NCBI GenBank assembly: GCA_037903475.1
Contig: JBAJFG010000591.1
Location: 1,031,228-1,095,227 of the forward strand
DNA length: 64,000 bases
From: Ancylostoma caninum
Lineage: Eukaryota > Nematoda > Chromadorea > Rhabditida > Ancylostomatidae
Direction: 5' to 3'
Made by a program: the position numbers and the translations under genes. Below are positions 11,019 through 24,397 of this stretch, in pieces (within the stretch, counting starts at the first letter, position 1; each line of letters starts with the position of its first letter). The notes under the pieces are model-generated. The model did no database searches. It saw only the letters and a program-made list of their open reading frames with translations, and was not told the origin of the DNA.

Positions 11019-12345
11019 GCGAACTCAATGATAGGCGAGCAGCAACACGAAACACTTGTTTTCCCAGGAATATTCTAAAAGATTCTGAGGGAAAACCAGA
11101 ATTCAGTCATGCGGGTTACATGGAGTGTGGCCGTTACAGTTAGCACTAATACGCTGTTCACTTGCTTAAATCATCTTAAGCACTTACGATTTTCTTCAGC
11201 TAATAACACTCACCTTAACGACGTTTTTGCGGGAAGAACGTTAGCTGGAATTCCACTTATTTCAAGGACATTCCATTCCTCAGCAGTCTGTATGGTGAAG
11301 ACGGAAAAGCGCAGGAGCACTTTCTTGTGGAAATTCGTTTTCCGTAATTTTTTGTTGGAAACATTCATTTCTGAGCGCTATCTCTATTCGTTCCATCCGG
11401 GAAAATATCCATGATGATCGGCGGAGCAGTCTGTTGTGCTACATTAACTTTGAACATATAGGCAACGCAGTGTTTTGTGAATTTCAAACGGTCTTAGTTT
11501 CATTTGCTGTGATGGAAGAATCCAACAAAAATGTTCCTTACGTGCCCGCTCCTCTACTCATTCCAGAACACCAGTCGTAACTTTTCAAATCCACTTAAAT
11601 ATTGGTCAAAACAGTGTATCAGTATAATTCGCTACCATCGGCTGCTGGGATATGTCTTGCAACTTAACTTTCTGACTCAAATACTATCACATTCTATGAT
11701 TTGTGCATTCCTCTAGGAAATTCCAGCAATTCCTCAACTTGGTGTTCATGCATTTCTCTTGAATGCGTTAGGAAATTAATCAGCGCTGCTGTTTTTCCTC
11801 AAATTTCTTTCTTCAGTGGATGTCGACGTGATCCCATTAATCACTTGGTGAAATACTGCTTTTGAACCATCTCTTCTTCTACTGCAGTTTTTATAAGATG
11901 ATGTCCCTGATTTCGTCAGAACTCTTTGTGAGAACTATGCATTAATTTCATTCAGGCGCTCGATTTATTAAATGATGATCCAGCAACAGTGAAATGCATT
12001 GTAATCTTTCTCAAGGTTTGAACGAAACCTGTTGTTGGATTGTTTTCTCACTCTGTTTCAGCGTTTTCATCCGTATTCACGTTATCCTTCAGGGGACCTC
12101 TTCTACCGAGAATGTTTTATTGTTGTTGTCCTCGGTGCTCGCAACTATCATTCTTTCTGCCCACATCCTTTCGTCATTGAGTGGTTCATGATCATGTAAC
12201 TAAAGAAGTAAGAATATAAAGAACCAACCAAGCCAATAAGTAAATGAACAAACCACACCTCATCAATAATTGAGAGAACTTGTGACATTACATGCACCAC
12301 TGGCTGTGAAGGCGCCTCGTATCCTGCGCGGGTGGATAGGCCTCC
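11019..12345. other. No feature seen between RTE and mariner
   Basis: AT-rich sequence with ORFs of at most about 100 codons and no motifs I recognise. Confidence 0.5.
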
Positions 12346-12347
12346 TA

Positions 12348-12890
12348 TAGGGGTATCAAAAAGTTTCCAGCCTCCATCTGTTCCATCCCTTTTTTCTCAA
12401 AACTTTGCGTGCATTCATGTAGCCTGAAGTCTTGAAAGCCACCATACCAGTTTTCACATCCTCAAGCTGACTCGTTCAGAAATAATGGCCCTTTTCCGCA
12501 GTCTAACCATAGTGGGTTTCACATGCTTTTCGACAGCGCACCTTTCCACAGATTAGGAGTTGCGGTTGCTGCCACCCGAGAATGTGGATTCGAATTATTG
12601 AATCACATATCCTATAGTTTGAATCTTGCACTCAGCAGCTATATTCTGCCTGGAAATTTGAAAGAGCATCGTCGAACGATGAGATTGGAGGTCGCAAACG
12701 TCAAAAAGTCGGTAGTTGAAAGATGCTCTGAGTTATGTGAGAAAAGGAGATCTTTGTACGGCTTAAAAAATTCAAATCAAGCCATGAAAAGTGTATTAGT
12801 GTTCGAGGGACCTATATTTTACCACAACGAAATTTCGTCGTTGTTGACCTTTTGGAAGTATTCTAGGCCGGAAACTTTGTGATACCCCTA
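12348..12890 (+). mobile_element. Shortened mariner-family transposon
   Basis: Inverted ends TAGGGGTATC...GATACCCCTA are flanked by TA dinucleotides at 12346-12347 and 12891-12892. Similarity between the ends continues through CAAAAAGTTTCC. At 543 bp it is less than half the usual 1.25-1.3 kb, so the 5' and middle parts of the transposase are missing. The same end sequence occurs on the element at 55560-56807, so both belong to one family. Confidence 0.82.
12523..12882 (+). pseudogene. Mariner transposase C-terminal fragment, catalytically broken
   Basis: The 119-codon frame matches the last third of SETMAR-type mariner transposases. It carries an FDSAPFH segment in place of HDNAPAH, then ECGFELLNH, then a degraded form of the YSPDLAPSDY block that reads YSLNLALSSY. 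The second catalytic Asp is kept, but the third is replaced by Ser, so the DD34D triad is lost. The N-terminal DNA-binding domain and first Asp are absent. The stop lies inside the right inverted repeat, as in intact mariners. It cannot encode an active transposase. Confidence 0.8.
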
Positions 12891-15800
12891 TAAATAGAGA
12901 ACTTCAGTAATTCTGCAACGTTTTTGTTCTCCATCACAGAACACGAATGCCTACCTACTCAACATTTCGTGCTGAGATCTATCTGATCACACTCGAATCG
13001 TCTTGCCGGGACCTGCCCGGTGCGCAGACCGAAGTGCCGCTTTATGGCGGAAGCTACGGAACTCTGTGAGATAGGGCGCAGGTGGTAAAGTGTGGTGCAG
13101 TTTGGTGGAGAATGTCTAAATGATGTTTACCAGAAATTGGACTCATGCGGCTGGTGTTTCAAAGCTAAGACTGTTGAAAATTATTTTTAGTCAAAATGAA
13201 TTGAAGCAAATATTCCATTTCCAAATCTGGGGAAGCGCATGGAGACGGATTTGATGCTGTGATAAGGATGCGATGGCATCAAAATTTGAGAAGATACATT
13301 GATACTGGTCGTGTGATAAGCGTGAGATGTGCTGAGCGATGCTGCTTGAATTATGTGATGAGCGCTACCTCGCCTTTTGATTGTTGGTTTCTTTTGTGTG
13401 CAATTTCAATTACATCACTTTCACAGCGAGTTCAATGACATCACTTGCGCGCCGAGTCTCATTCATATCGGAAAGATCGAACTCTCCTCTGTTTACACCG
13501 ATTCTGACTCCTATCACATGGGCTATGAAAACTGACAAAAAAGGTAACAATTCCCGGCATATTGATCGGCTACTTGCGCTTACTCTTACTCATTCTTATC
13601 CGAGAAGTGCAACAAAGCCGAAGGAAGTGATACAGCTCTACGATGCGTACAGCTATTTATGGGAGGAGTCAACGAAAAGATGGTTGAATGCGAAAAGATG
13701 GTTCTTCATTTCAGTTTAAAATTTCAAACATAAAATTTCGATAGGGTGAGAATTACGTAATCTGATGCGAGGAGAGGGAGCATTTGGAGAAGTAAGGAAG
13801 TTTGGCGTTAGCAGAGCGGCCAGACCACTCCAAGATTAACAAGAATTATAATTACATCATTAAAAAAGTGAATGCAAAAGTTGTTTTTTCTATTTTATTC
13901 CCTACTCATCTTAAGCGGAGAGGTTCGCTTCTGCTTACTATGTTAAGCTGTGATACGGTCCATTCTAAATTTTCGGAATGTAATCCAGCCATTGCATCCT
14001 GACAAACGAAGTTGGAAAATTGTAGAACTTCTAGCCTCTGGGTACTAATCGGCTGTACCTGTTTGTAAGTTACTGATCAGAGTATATAAAACTTCTAGCT
14101 TTCCTTGCTTCATCATAACCTAACCGGTGCACAGTGTACAATTCCGCAAATCTAGACGTTTAAAATGTATTTTTCGACCTACCTCAGCAATTCGCGGTTA
14201 CCGCACCAAATTGTTTGCTGATAGGCTCCCCAGTGCAGCAGCTTGTTTGAATGGCTTCGCATCATCCGTATTCTACAGAAGTTTTTTTTTCATTTTTGTT
14301 TTCAGTTTCTTCCACTGCTCACATTTCGAGATGCTGAGTGGTTTCCCTCTGCAGTTTTATCCATTTGAATGGTTCTGTTTGATATTCGTTTTGGTGCACC
14401 TAAGAGTGTATTTAAGTAAATAAATAAAATCCTGGCTCCCGTAGGTGTTATAGAACAACAGACTAGACAGAGTATATTCACTGAAAAAAAATAGAGAATT
14501 TATCCATCGGTTTCCTAGAAAGTAATTTTGATAGGCTAGATGTTTAAAATTACACGCTATGCGGTAGTGTAGTGAAAAAAAGAGGGATAGTAGTTCACGA
14601 AAAACCTACTATTACATATAAAACTTACTTATCTCTTTCTCTGATGTCAAATGCGTTACACTTGAATTACTCAGACATGCGGAACTCTGGGCTGTTGAGG
14701 GTTCATTTTGTAATGCAAAAATAGCACTTGATGATTTATCGAAATTTGTGGAGATTGGCTCTTTTACTGTCTTAATCATAGCTAATTTCAACTTGTTTTG
14801 CAGGTTTTATTGTGCTGTGGAAATCACCTTCTTTAAACATTGACTGCGATTTCTGAACTTTTCACAGTGAACGTTTTTCCCTTTTCTTGGTTTCACCTGT
14901 CCCCAAACCTGCTTCTATGGAATTTTTCTCGTTTTTCTGCCTCCATATAACAGAACCTTTTGCGCTTACGACCTTCCTGTGGAGTTATAAAAAAAATTCA
15001 ATGATTACTCCATCATTAGCATTTTCTGCTTCAACGAAATTTTCACTATTATTCTGTAAAAATCGGAGCCCAGATGTGTAATACCGCCTCTCCTCCACCC
15101 CCCCCCCCTTCCACCCCCTAGCATATGACCACGTGACCCTATATAGAGGTAGATAGTCGAGCAGAACTGAGTCATCGCTAAATCTACTGATTTGCAAATA
15201 TATTCCCCGAAAATTCTTATTGTGCCCTCTTTTTCAAAAAGTGTACAACTGAAACACTGATGAAATTTTTCTTGAATGCGCCCTTTTCCACCAAGATTCT
15301 CATGTTTTCCTGAAGAAATTCCTTTAGAAATTCCTAATTTTCCAATATAATTCCAAGAAACGAATTCCTCACAGACGGTACTGTTTCTGATTCATTTTTT
15401 CACTTTAAATTCCGAAAATGATTTATTTCGTCTGACTTCGAAAAGTTTCTGCAAGAAGTCTTTTCTTTTGTTGTTTACTGCATTTTTCTGTGCAAGCTCA
15501 GCCCACTCCGAGGTGGTTATAAACGAGAAGATGTTACAAATAGTTTGAATTCCACCAGGTCGCTGCTTAGTGCAGAGTTGGTGCATCTTTGCAAGAATTC
15601 CAGCGAGGCAGTGTTAAGCCAATAAATTTTTCCACAGTGGAGCTGGTTTAACTTCTTCTCGGCTATAGGAAATAGAAGTCAAAGGGAATAATGATCTTTA
15701 TGAGTCCTGTTCGCATAGCTGAATTCTTTTGATGTTGTCCACGCCGTACTTTTAGTAATCGTTTCATTTCTGCAGCGCACTTGGTTTGTTCCACTTCATT

Positions 15801-17554
15801 TCCTGTTCTTCTGAATTTCTCTGCTCTTGTCTGATTGTTCAACTATCGGCTTAGTGGCCGCCTGTCTGTGTGTAATATAATTCCATGTAAAGAGGGAGCC
15901 AACCATTATTGCACACTTTAAGCGAGACCGCGCCGCACTACGTACGCGGCGCGATAGGCCAGCTGCACGCTGTGGTTCTCGATCATGGACGGGTTCGCTG
16001 TTCCGTTTGGTTCTTTTACCGCTAGTTCCTTCATGATTGTGTTTTCAACTAGCAGCAGTCCCGTTCACACCCGAGGATTGCAGCGCATTCTGGCTTGCCG
16101 CGCTGCTTAGGTGATGCCCCACGGATTCGGTTCCGAGTGTGCAATGAAGATTGGCGCCCCTGTCTCTTTGTACATAGATATTTGTGCAAGTCTTTTGTTA
16201 TTGTACTTGAACGTTTCAAGGCAGAGACATGCTTGACATCTACAAGATGATCTAATCCTCGTCCTGCGATGATTACTCTCCTCTAAAGTTTGGTTCAAAA
16301 TCGAACAAACCACGAGATCATATTATGATAGCTATAGCTATAGGAGGGCGGTCTGTGACTTTGTCTGCAATTACGGTTGCGGTGTCGGCCGGTGTATACA
16401 ATACTATACCCGTATAATATCGTGCCCAACTCCCAAACTTTTCGCCACTGGCTCTTGTATCTACAAATGCAAGAAAAGTCCAGAGATGGGGTACGAAAAA
16501 ATTACATCTCCAAATCGTCAATAAATATTTGTCCCAGAGCGCCTAATTCCCTTTTTGGTATCTAGACACGCTGTATGATGTGATGTCTTACGTTGTCATT
16601 TCTTTAACATCAACTGTCATTCCCCATTCGTTGCTTCCCCGACCACGTTGATGAGTTCATCGCCGGTGTTTGCTTTGCGTTCGCACCCACTTTGTCACCT
16701 TAGGCCAAGACGAGTTCCTGACACTTCGCCTTGGTCAGGAAGAGCGTTGCTTGTAAACACACACAATACCAGCATCCACAACTTCCTCTGTCTATCTGCG
16801 GCCCATCGACGCCCAAACGAGCGCGAACGTTGTGGAATTTGCCGATTGGCCGATAACTTGTTTTTGCATTGACCCTACAATGTCGAGTTGTAAGAAAAAC
16901 ATTACTCGCGTTCCCCATTCCACGTCGTCGCATTACTTTATGCGTTTGCGGTGGTTTAACTGCTAAATGCGATTCGGGTGACTTCTGATCAGCCGCGAGG
17001 CCTTATAGAACGAATTGTCACCAAGGCTATTCTGTGCCTAGTAGCTGCATTAATTGTAATTGTGACAATATACACAACTGCATATGTACAAATTGGATTA
17101 AACAAATGTCTTCGACATCTATAAGGATCTATCTAGGGAAGATGGACTGAAAAGTGCTTGAGCTATCGGAAGGGATATAGCTAGCTGCCCAAAAGTTTTC
17201 CTGATTTCCTAATATTTTGGGACAAAGAGTTCGTGTTCCCGTAAGAAACCTTTTGTAGTCTCAATAGAAAAATCAGAATCAAATGTTCGTATCGGAGAAT
17301 CTATAATGTCATAATAAAGTCTGTACGAAAATACCTGTACCGCCTAGAGTGAATGTGATGGTGAACTTTGAAGCTGAGGCAACGATATTCTTATCATAAA
17401 TGTTGAGAGTCATAACGGGGGTCTAGTCGAGATGAGGATACCTTTGTTCTGAATGCTGGAAGAGCCATCATTAGAGTATAGTCATGGAGCTAGAACCTTC
17501 CACCAGAACCCACTGACTGCCCAACCGCTACTTTAGATGTGCGACCCAAAAGTG

Positions 17555-17650
17555 CATCATTGAGATCACTTATGACAAACATGTTGACATGCCTAAATTT
17601 GCTCTTTACCTGGCACATGTTTATCGAACGATACGTGTCGTTTTCTGCAC
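17555..17650 (+). repeat. Dispersed repeat of the ACCCATAATGAACGTGTT type, diverged copy
   Basis: ATTGAGATCACTTATGACAA, ACATGTTGACATGCCTAAAT and TTTACCTGGCAC follow the same order as 18125-18225 and 36600-36770. This copy is the most diverged. Confidence 0.4.
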
Positions 17651-18124
17651 TCAGCTGCTGCATATGACCAATAACCAATAATATCCATGAGTGTGAAACT
17701 ATCCATCCTTCCAGTGGTGCACCCGGATCCAGAGCCTCGGCGCGTCTTTGAGATCACTCATGCTGGATGTGTTGACGGCTCTATTAATGATGGCAGCGGT
17801 GTTGGCACGTTTACCTTTGGTAATCTCAATGATGCATGCGGCCCAGGTTGTGCAGAGTTGCAAAGCCACACATCTCAGGAAACAAAAAAAAAACGAAGAA
17901 GAGAAAACTTAGTTAACGCGGGATTAACAATAACTATCGCCATGTGTGCGTAATGCAAATCTCGTGCAGACTGCAGGCATCCTGAACACTGCACGTTAAC
18001 ATGGGACGGAATATTCACAAATGATGATGATGCTTGTATACAACACCATGCTCGCTTCAGCTGTGGAGCACAGGCGTCGGTTCCCTTTCTTTAGATGTTC
18101 TTCCGGGACGGGTTCTTCATCGAA

Positions 18125-18225
18125 ATTACCCATAATGAACGTGTTACCGTACCCAAATTTACCCTTTATCTAGTTCTCAAGAGCATGTTTACTCGTATGT
18201 GACGTTTTCAGTACCCACGTGGGTA
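18125..18225 (+). repeat. Dispersed repeat of the ACCCATAATGAACGTGTT type
   Basis: TACCCATAATGAACGTGTTA then CCCAAATTTACCCTTTATCT and a TATGTGACGT tail resemble 36600-36770. No ORF of interest runs through it. Confidence 0.5.
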
Positions 18226-21200
18226 TGATTGCCTGTTGTTATGAGATTACTCATCCGTCCACTGATCCTTACGGACCCAGAGCCGGGGTGGGGCCAGGTA
18301 AAGTTTAATTCGGGTATGTAGTACGTTGACTATGGTTAAACTCGAGGAAGGCCAAAGTATTGTGGGTTACCAACGTGTTTAAGTCAATTATTATTTTGGC
18401 ACTAATCACTTCTGTCCTCAAATTAGCAGTGGAATCATGCCTCGCAAGGTCTTCGCCATATTTGCTTTTTTGATGCTGCACTCGTGCTTCAGATAGCAAT
18501 GGAATTTTTAATTTCTTCTTTAACAACAAAACTTACACTCTGAATAGGACATTCACGACAGTTTCTTCCCCTATGCAAAGCTGCATCGCGTTAGGCTGTA
18601 TTTTATGTCGCTGATGTGACCTCTTTTGTTCTTTAGTCCATTTGTTGTTGTCATTGGCACTGTACCAGTTCTCGGAGGGCGTATTTGGGTTGATGTTGTT
18701 TTTACAGCCTCGAAAGTCCAAGACTTCTACGAGAGTTTCTGGAAAAAAGAAAAATACATGCAGGAAATAGGTCATACTGCTAGTAGCGTTGCTGCATTAG
18801 AAGTGCAGAACAAAGTGGAGTCGAGATCATTTTGAAGATAAGTGCCTTACTCTCGCTAGTAACTTTGATCAGCCCATACCATCTTTACGATAGCATCTCT
18901 TGTCATTACAATTGTAAAACAGCTGAGATGTAGATTTCAGCTGCTTCATCAATTTTTATGTAATAGGTCCACTTTTTGTCTTGAGCAGCCAAGTAATTGT
19001 TGGGGCATTTGAGAGGTTAGATGCTGAGATAATACTGAAGTGAACTGACAAAAAAATTTACAAGGTGGGAGAAAATTAAAGTTTGTAGTCAAAAACACCC
19101 ATCTATTTCGTATAAATAATTTGAAAATTGGACCAACAAAATTGGGAGAATGAAGTGGAAAAATCTACACAAAACAGGCTGGAACAGTTCTGCAACAAAA
19201 GTTTTCCCTCTTGAAAGGAAACCGATGCATCGATCCGCCTACGAACACCTGACAATCTGGAAATGAAATTCCTACAATTGTCACGCACTTTCGTGGAAGC
19301 AAACAGTTCTTTAGACAATTCGCTTTATGAAAAAGTCCCTGGACAGAGAATGACGTTGGTTTGGCGACGGCACGTAATTTTCACATCTAAGTCACATTGT
19401 TTTTTTTGAAGAGAAGCCATCAACTCCTTAAAACTCTGAAGCTTGGCCATTAATTATGCAGTTTTTCGCGAGTTTTTTCTTCTTTCTTTTGCTATAGGGT
19501 TTGCAACACGTTAGCCGCACAGACCAATGATGGCTCACATTTACAAACTTGTAACAAATAAAATAGAGCTTGTGAAGGCATACTTCATCCACGAGACATT
19601 CCAATGTCTTTTATTCACACTGATGAATGCAAAAAAAAGCCATGCATATTTAAGTGTTTATATAGAATCCGTATAAGGGTAATACACGAAACGGAATCTA
19701 AGAAAATGCAGTGAAATGTAAAACCTGAAAAAACTGTAGGTGAAATTAATAACAAAACGTTTTCCTCTGTTAGTGAATGTCCTATGCACATATAATGTCA
19801 GGAGATGTAAAGTAATGTACGTAATATCAGGAGAAGCAGAACGTGAAAGTTGGTTTGCCAGCTCTGTTTTGCTAGTATTACGTTGACAAATCCCTAGCCA
19901 TGGAGAGGGGTTTGCTAGAACTAGCGGATTCTATCCCTTTTGTCCTATCTAGTAAGCAGAAACATCTCGGGTAGAAGAAAATGCATAACGTAGCACAAAA
20001 CAACTACAAATAAAAACAGAAGAAAAACGAATACGACAAACTGTAGGATTTTTTCGATGAACTTTTCACTTCACATTGAGCTGTATCTTTCTTGCAAAAA
20101 TTAAAGAAATGCAGAGGTTATCTGTTATAAACGCAACTGCTTTCAGCCTATGATAACTTTGACACGGTAAGACTTCGGTTTTTCTGCAACTCGTAGGCCT
20201 ACAAATTATGTGAGGTTATAACCAACATACCCCTAATAACTGAAATGCATGACACATGAATGATCACAGGTCATCAGAAAATTAAAAAAAAAACACAAAA
20301 TTTCTAACGCGATAGGATCTATTGCAGGAAAAACTTTGCGAATCCACCTCTGACTTGGAAAGAGTGTGGTATATCCGGTATTTTCCTCTTAGATTTCCGG
20401 TTAATTCCGGGTATTTCCCGGTCATATTCATCGTACGTATTTTTTCGTGATTGTAGCTGAGAACCGCCCGCTACTTTGAGTGTGAGCAATAGCTTCGAGT
20501 GGATCCACGCACATTTTTCTCATAAAAGGGGTCTCCGGCGTCAGTTACTCAGCTGCGTTAGTTCACTCAACAATATCATTTCATATGCATCACTGCATTC
20601 ATTGTTTGCTGGACAGAAGCAGTTTCAAGGAAAGAACCACGGTCGGGTTGATTGATATGGAAACTCTGGAATGTGATGTTCGTCGAAGAGTGAATAAGTC
20701 ACCGATACAAAACGGTGACGTTCGCCTTTCACTTACACAACATTTTCTCGCATTGCTGAATTGCATGATTAAAAAAAAGTTTGTTGAAATGTCACGTTTC
20801 CTTCTGCCTTCCCCTGCAAAATTTTAGTGCCTTTAAATTGATAAAAAAGTGAGGAAAAAATGAAAACACACAAAAATTTATGTTTATGCTTTACTTATTG
20901 TAAGTTTATGTTTTTTTTATTATAAAGCTGTGGTTTTCATTGGTTTATACATAGTACATAGTACTCATCATCACGACTACACATTATTTTGTGACTTGCA
21001 TGTTTTTGAATGGTATTGTTCAAACTCTACACTATTTGATATCTGTGCCAGGTACATACTGCTGCTTGGACAACCCTCCACCTAATTTTATGCTAAGATT
21101 TATGGAGAAAAATTGTGTCTGACCACTACGTCAAACATCGTTTTGAAACCTGTTTTTTCTCAGCTTCCTCTCCATCTCCCATCGTCCTTTATTGGCTGCT

Positions 21201-22531
21201 ATCTAGTTAAATTCTTCAGGAATGGTTAAATAGTCGATGAAGACATGCTGCATAATAACTTTTTCTTTCGTTCTGGAGCTTTTTCTTTCAACTTTCCAAT
21301 TTGAGTCTTCTTACTTCGATTTTCTTGAATCATTTTCTGGCACTTTTCCCTCTTAATCCTTTTGTGTGCTTTAATATCTTTCCTCTTTTTATCTTTCCTG
21401 TTCTCTTATTGCTGTTCATTGCAAGGATATTTCCCATTTGTGGATTGCAAGATTTTATGACTCAAGTTCTAGTGGCCTTCCAGAATTTTCGTCAACTAGT
21501 TCCTTTTTTGTTCAATTTTTTGTTGTGGGAAATTACTCATAACCATTGTTTTATGGATGAAATGATCTAGAAAAGTCCCCTTCTATTCAACAATATACTG
21601 GTCAACTCCCAACTTCCACCAGAAAAGGACAATATTCACATGTTTTTGTTCTACGTTGATCAACGAATTCTATGAAAAGAATGAACTTTTCTCGAGATCT
21701 CCAAGAACCTGCACCTTGACCCGTCTATTACTGTGGAAAAAGGCCAGAACTAATTGAACAACCAGGAAATGGAGCATCAACCATCTGTTAACTGTACGGC
21801 TACGCCCTTTTCCTAAAAGGTTAGGTGTTCAATTAACAATTGATTTTCCAGGAGTTTCAACAGATTATGTATACATAGGTTATATATAGACTACCAGAAG
21901 GGAGGCCTGTCACTGTCCGCGTTTCAACATCTACAGCTCTAATCGCTAGCCTTAATAATATGTTGACAGTCACAAATGCAGGGTGCGGAAGAAAATTTGT
22001 AGGATCTTAGGCAGAAAGGGCTCCGAGCGGCAGGAATTTCAAAGAGGTTTTCCTGCAGAATTAGCTGATTGATTCAATGCACCGTAAGGGTGTGCACGTC
22101 ACGGATAATACTTTGCGCTATAGTAGCGGCAACTTTTCATTGGGCACTACGTTACATCGATAATAGAAATAGCGAGTTTGAATGAGCAATTGGGAAAAGA
22201 TACGAAAATAGCATAAAAGTGAGAAATAAAAAACATTGCTCAGAAAATTTCATCTACTCTGTAAAGCTTCAACCTCCCCCGCCACCCTCCCTCCTCCTAA
22301 CCTTGAAGACTGTCACCATGAACTTGTTCTGGTGTCCTGATCATGTTTGCATGTCCACATGAGCATGTTTCCATAAATTTTCAACCTCATTGGATAGCAA
22401 TATATCCAGGAGGGGTATGCAAGAGGATCCTGACCATGACCGGGTGCCGATTTTACAATGGAAGATACGCACATGATCAGGCGGCCTCGCCCAACCCGCG
22501 ATGCGACAACGCATGCGTTTACTCTCATGAA

Positions 22532-22575
22532 TGGGCAGCTTCACACGATGTGAAGACACCAGGCGAAGCTGCCCA
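22532..22575. repeat. Short hairpin
   Basis: TGGGCAGCTTC and GAAGCTGCCCA form perfect 11-bp arms with a 22-base loop. No function is assigned. Confidence 0.5.
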
Positions 22576-22757
22576 GTCGTGCAAAAAGTGACGTAAAGTA
22601 CCGATGGTGGGTCACGAATACCTCTTAGTATCAACAACCCGCGCAACAAAATTTCGTAATAATCCTTGTTTTTACTATTATTCGTTGTCTTAGCTTTTGC
22701 TCCATCACTTTTTTTCATCCTTCGTTTGATCGTTTTCTGGGCGACCGATTTTGCAGA

Positions 22758-23232
22758 TTACGCCGAGACCATCAGATAATGGTGTGGCTTCTATCTAGCT
22801 TCTAGGTGAGTTTCCCACAGCTTTTGCTTGTTGTTTTGGTGTTCATGCTTGTCTGTCATCGTAGAGAGCCGATGTTTGTTTTTTGGGCATATCTCTTACT
22901 ACTGCTTCTTTTTTTTTTGAAGCAGTTTTAGAACGCTAGTTTTGCAGTAGTTTTGTTTCGCTTGCTCCTCTTTTTTGGCTGATTGTCCCACGATATTTCT
23001 CATCTGTATGGAGCAAATAGCAACAAGGAAAATCCACGTAATGGGGTGAATCAAAAAAAAACGATCAGAAACGCACGATAGTAGAAAGCATGCCCAAAAA
23101 CGACCTTACATGAATAATGGACTTCTACCATGACAGATGAACATTAGCGTCTTGAAAACGATTAGAAAAATTTCGAAAAACTCACCTAGAAGGTGGGTGG
23201 AAGCCGCGGCATTGTCTGATGATCTCGGCGTA
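22758..23232. repeat. Foldback element with diverged arms of about 150 bp
   Basis: TACGCCGAGACCATCAGA, then TTCTAGGTGAGTTT, then GTCTGTCATCGTAGA and TTTTTTGGGCAT in the left arm all recur in reverse complement and mirrored order between about 23080 and 23232. The centre is T-rich and noncoding. Confidence 0.72.
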
Positions 23233-23441
23233 TACCGCGGAATAGGCCGCGCCAGGGCTGCGCTGCCTCTAGGGGCCCACCGCCCTCATCCGCCCCATAG
23301 AGACGAAGCACGGTTGAAGTGAATGATTGTAGAGCCGCAAAAAAGTGACAAAAAAGAAATGTTCGGAAATAGGCGCGAGCCTGTGCTGATTATGCGCCAG
23401 TGCACCAGCGATATGCCATTAACCACAAGCTGGCGCGCGAC

Positions 23442-23473
23442 CCGTGTGATCGGGTAAATACCCGATTACACGG
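23442..23473. repeat. Short inverted repeat
   Basis: CCGTGTGATCGGGTA and TACCCGATTACACGG are inverted with one mismatch and a 2-base loop. The surrounding sequence is GC-rich and repetitive. Confidence 0.5.
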
Positions 23474-23814
23474 GCATGCATCTGCATCGCATGCGTGAGC
23501 GCGTGCTCATGATCGTGCAATCACCTCATCAGGAAGGGCCGACCCTATGTAATCTTCTTGCATACCTCTCCAGATCACACGTGGCACCAGCGCGTGCAAT
23601 AATGAGTAAATTTTCGTTGGCCGACCAACACATCCAAACCTCGTAATACCGGAATGTGTTTATCCGTGGATCCATCCTAAGATCATTCCTATCATGACTT
23701 ATTATAACGGGCTTTTTGTGTGTGTGTGTGTCACGAAATTCGCTCATCCTGTTTTGAAGGGATTGTAGAGCGGTTATCCCATTCCAATCATATCTCTATC
23801 TTGTTTGCAGACTC

Positions 23815-24010
23815 AATGTGGGTCCACTGCTGTGAAAACGGTCGCCCGCACCCAGAAGTGGGGAAGACGGATCCACCACTGTTATAAGGCTGCACCGGCT
23901 CCCAGAAGTGTAGAAACGCCTGGAAACGGATCCCATCGTGTGATAAGGGTGTGTCGGTGTCCAAGAGTGGGGAAACTCCTGAAAATGGGTACTCGTGATA
24001 AGGGTGCAGC
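23815..24010 (+). repeat. Degenerate minisatellite, about 3-4 units of 50-60 bp
   Basis: Successive units contain CCAGAAGTGGGGAAGACG, CCAGAAGTGTAGAAACGCC and CAAGAGTGGGGAAACTCC, each followed by a GGATC or GGGTAC stretch, then GTGATAAGGGTG or a variant, then CGGCT/CGGTG. One frame stays open across it (83 codons), but this follows from the repeat and I do not call it a gene. Confidence 0.65.
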
Positions 24011-24160
24011 GGCAGTGCTATATGATATAGACATGGATTGTTTTGCTAGAGCCTAACAAAACATAATTGCGCCAACTTCCTGAGTTAAGCAGTGAGTAGT
24101 GTAACATCCATGTGATTCTGTCGCCATCATTTCCTCTTCCACGTTGTGCTCACCTCGTAA

Positions 24161-24397
24161 GGGCAATTTATACTGGATGCGTGCGACTGACGCGCGTGCG
24201 TCGATATGATGAAGACTAGGGCCCAGTCGCATCGCAGTCGCAGCTCAGACGCACGCGTTTACAACCTCGCGGCGGCCGCGCGTTCTTCTCATTGAGGATC
24301 TACATGCCGTGTTGACCGGTGTTCATGGAAAATCCCTTGTAAATGGATGCGTGCGACTGATGCGCGACTGACGCACGCATCCGGTATAAATTACCCT
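24161..24397. repeat. MITE copy 1 of the GGATGCGTGCG family
   Basis: The inverted ends GGGCAATTTATACTGGATGC and GCATCCGGTATAAATTACCC enclose about 185 bp rich in GCGTGCGACTGACGC. Flanking TA is consistent with Tc1/mariner-type mobilisation. The element has no ORF of note. Confidence 0.8.

Larger units (their letters stand above)
12893..22757. other. Long stretch without a recognisable gene
   Basis: I found only short ORFs, the dispersed repeats at 17.55 and 18.13 kb, and C-rich or A-rich runs. ORFs at 13381-13719 (112 codons) and 20585-20827 (80 codons) have no domain or splice context that I can support. Confidence 0.45.
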
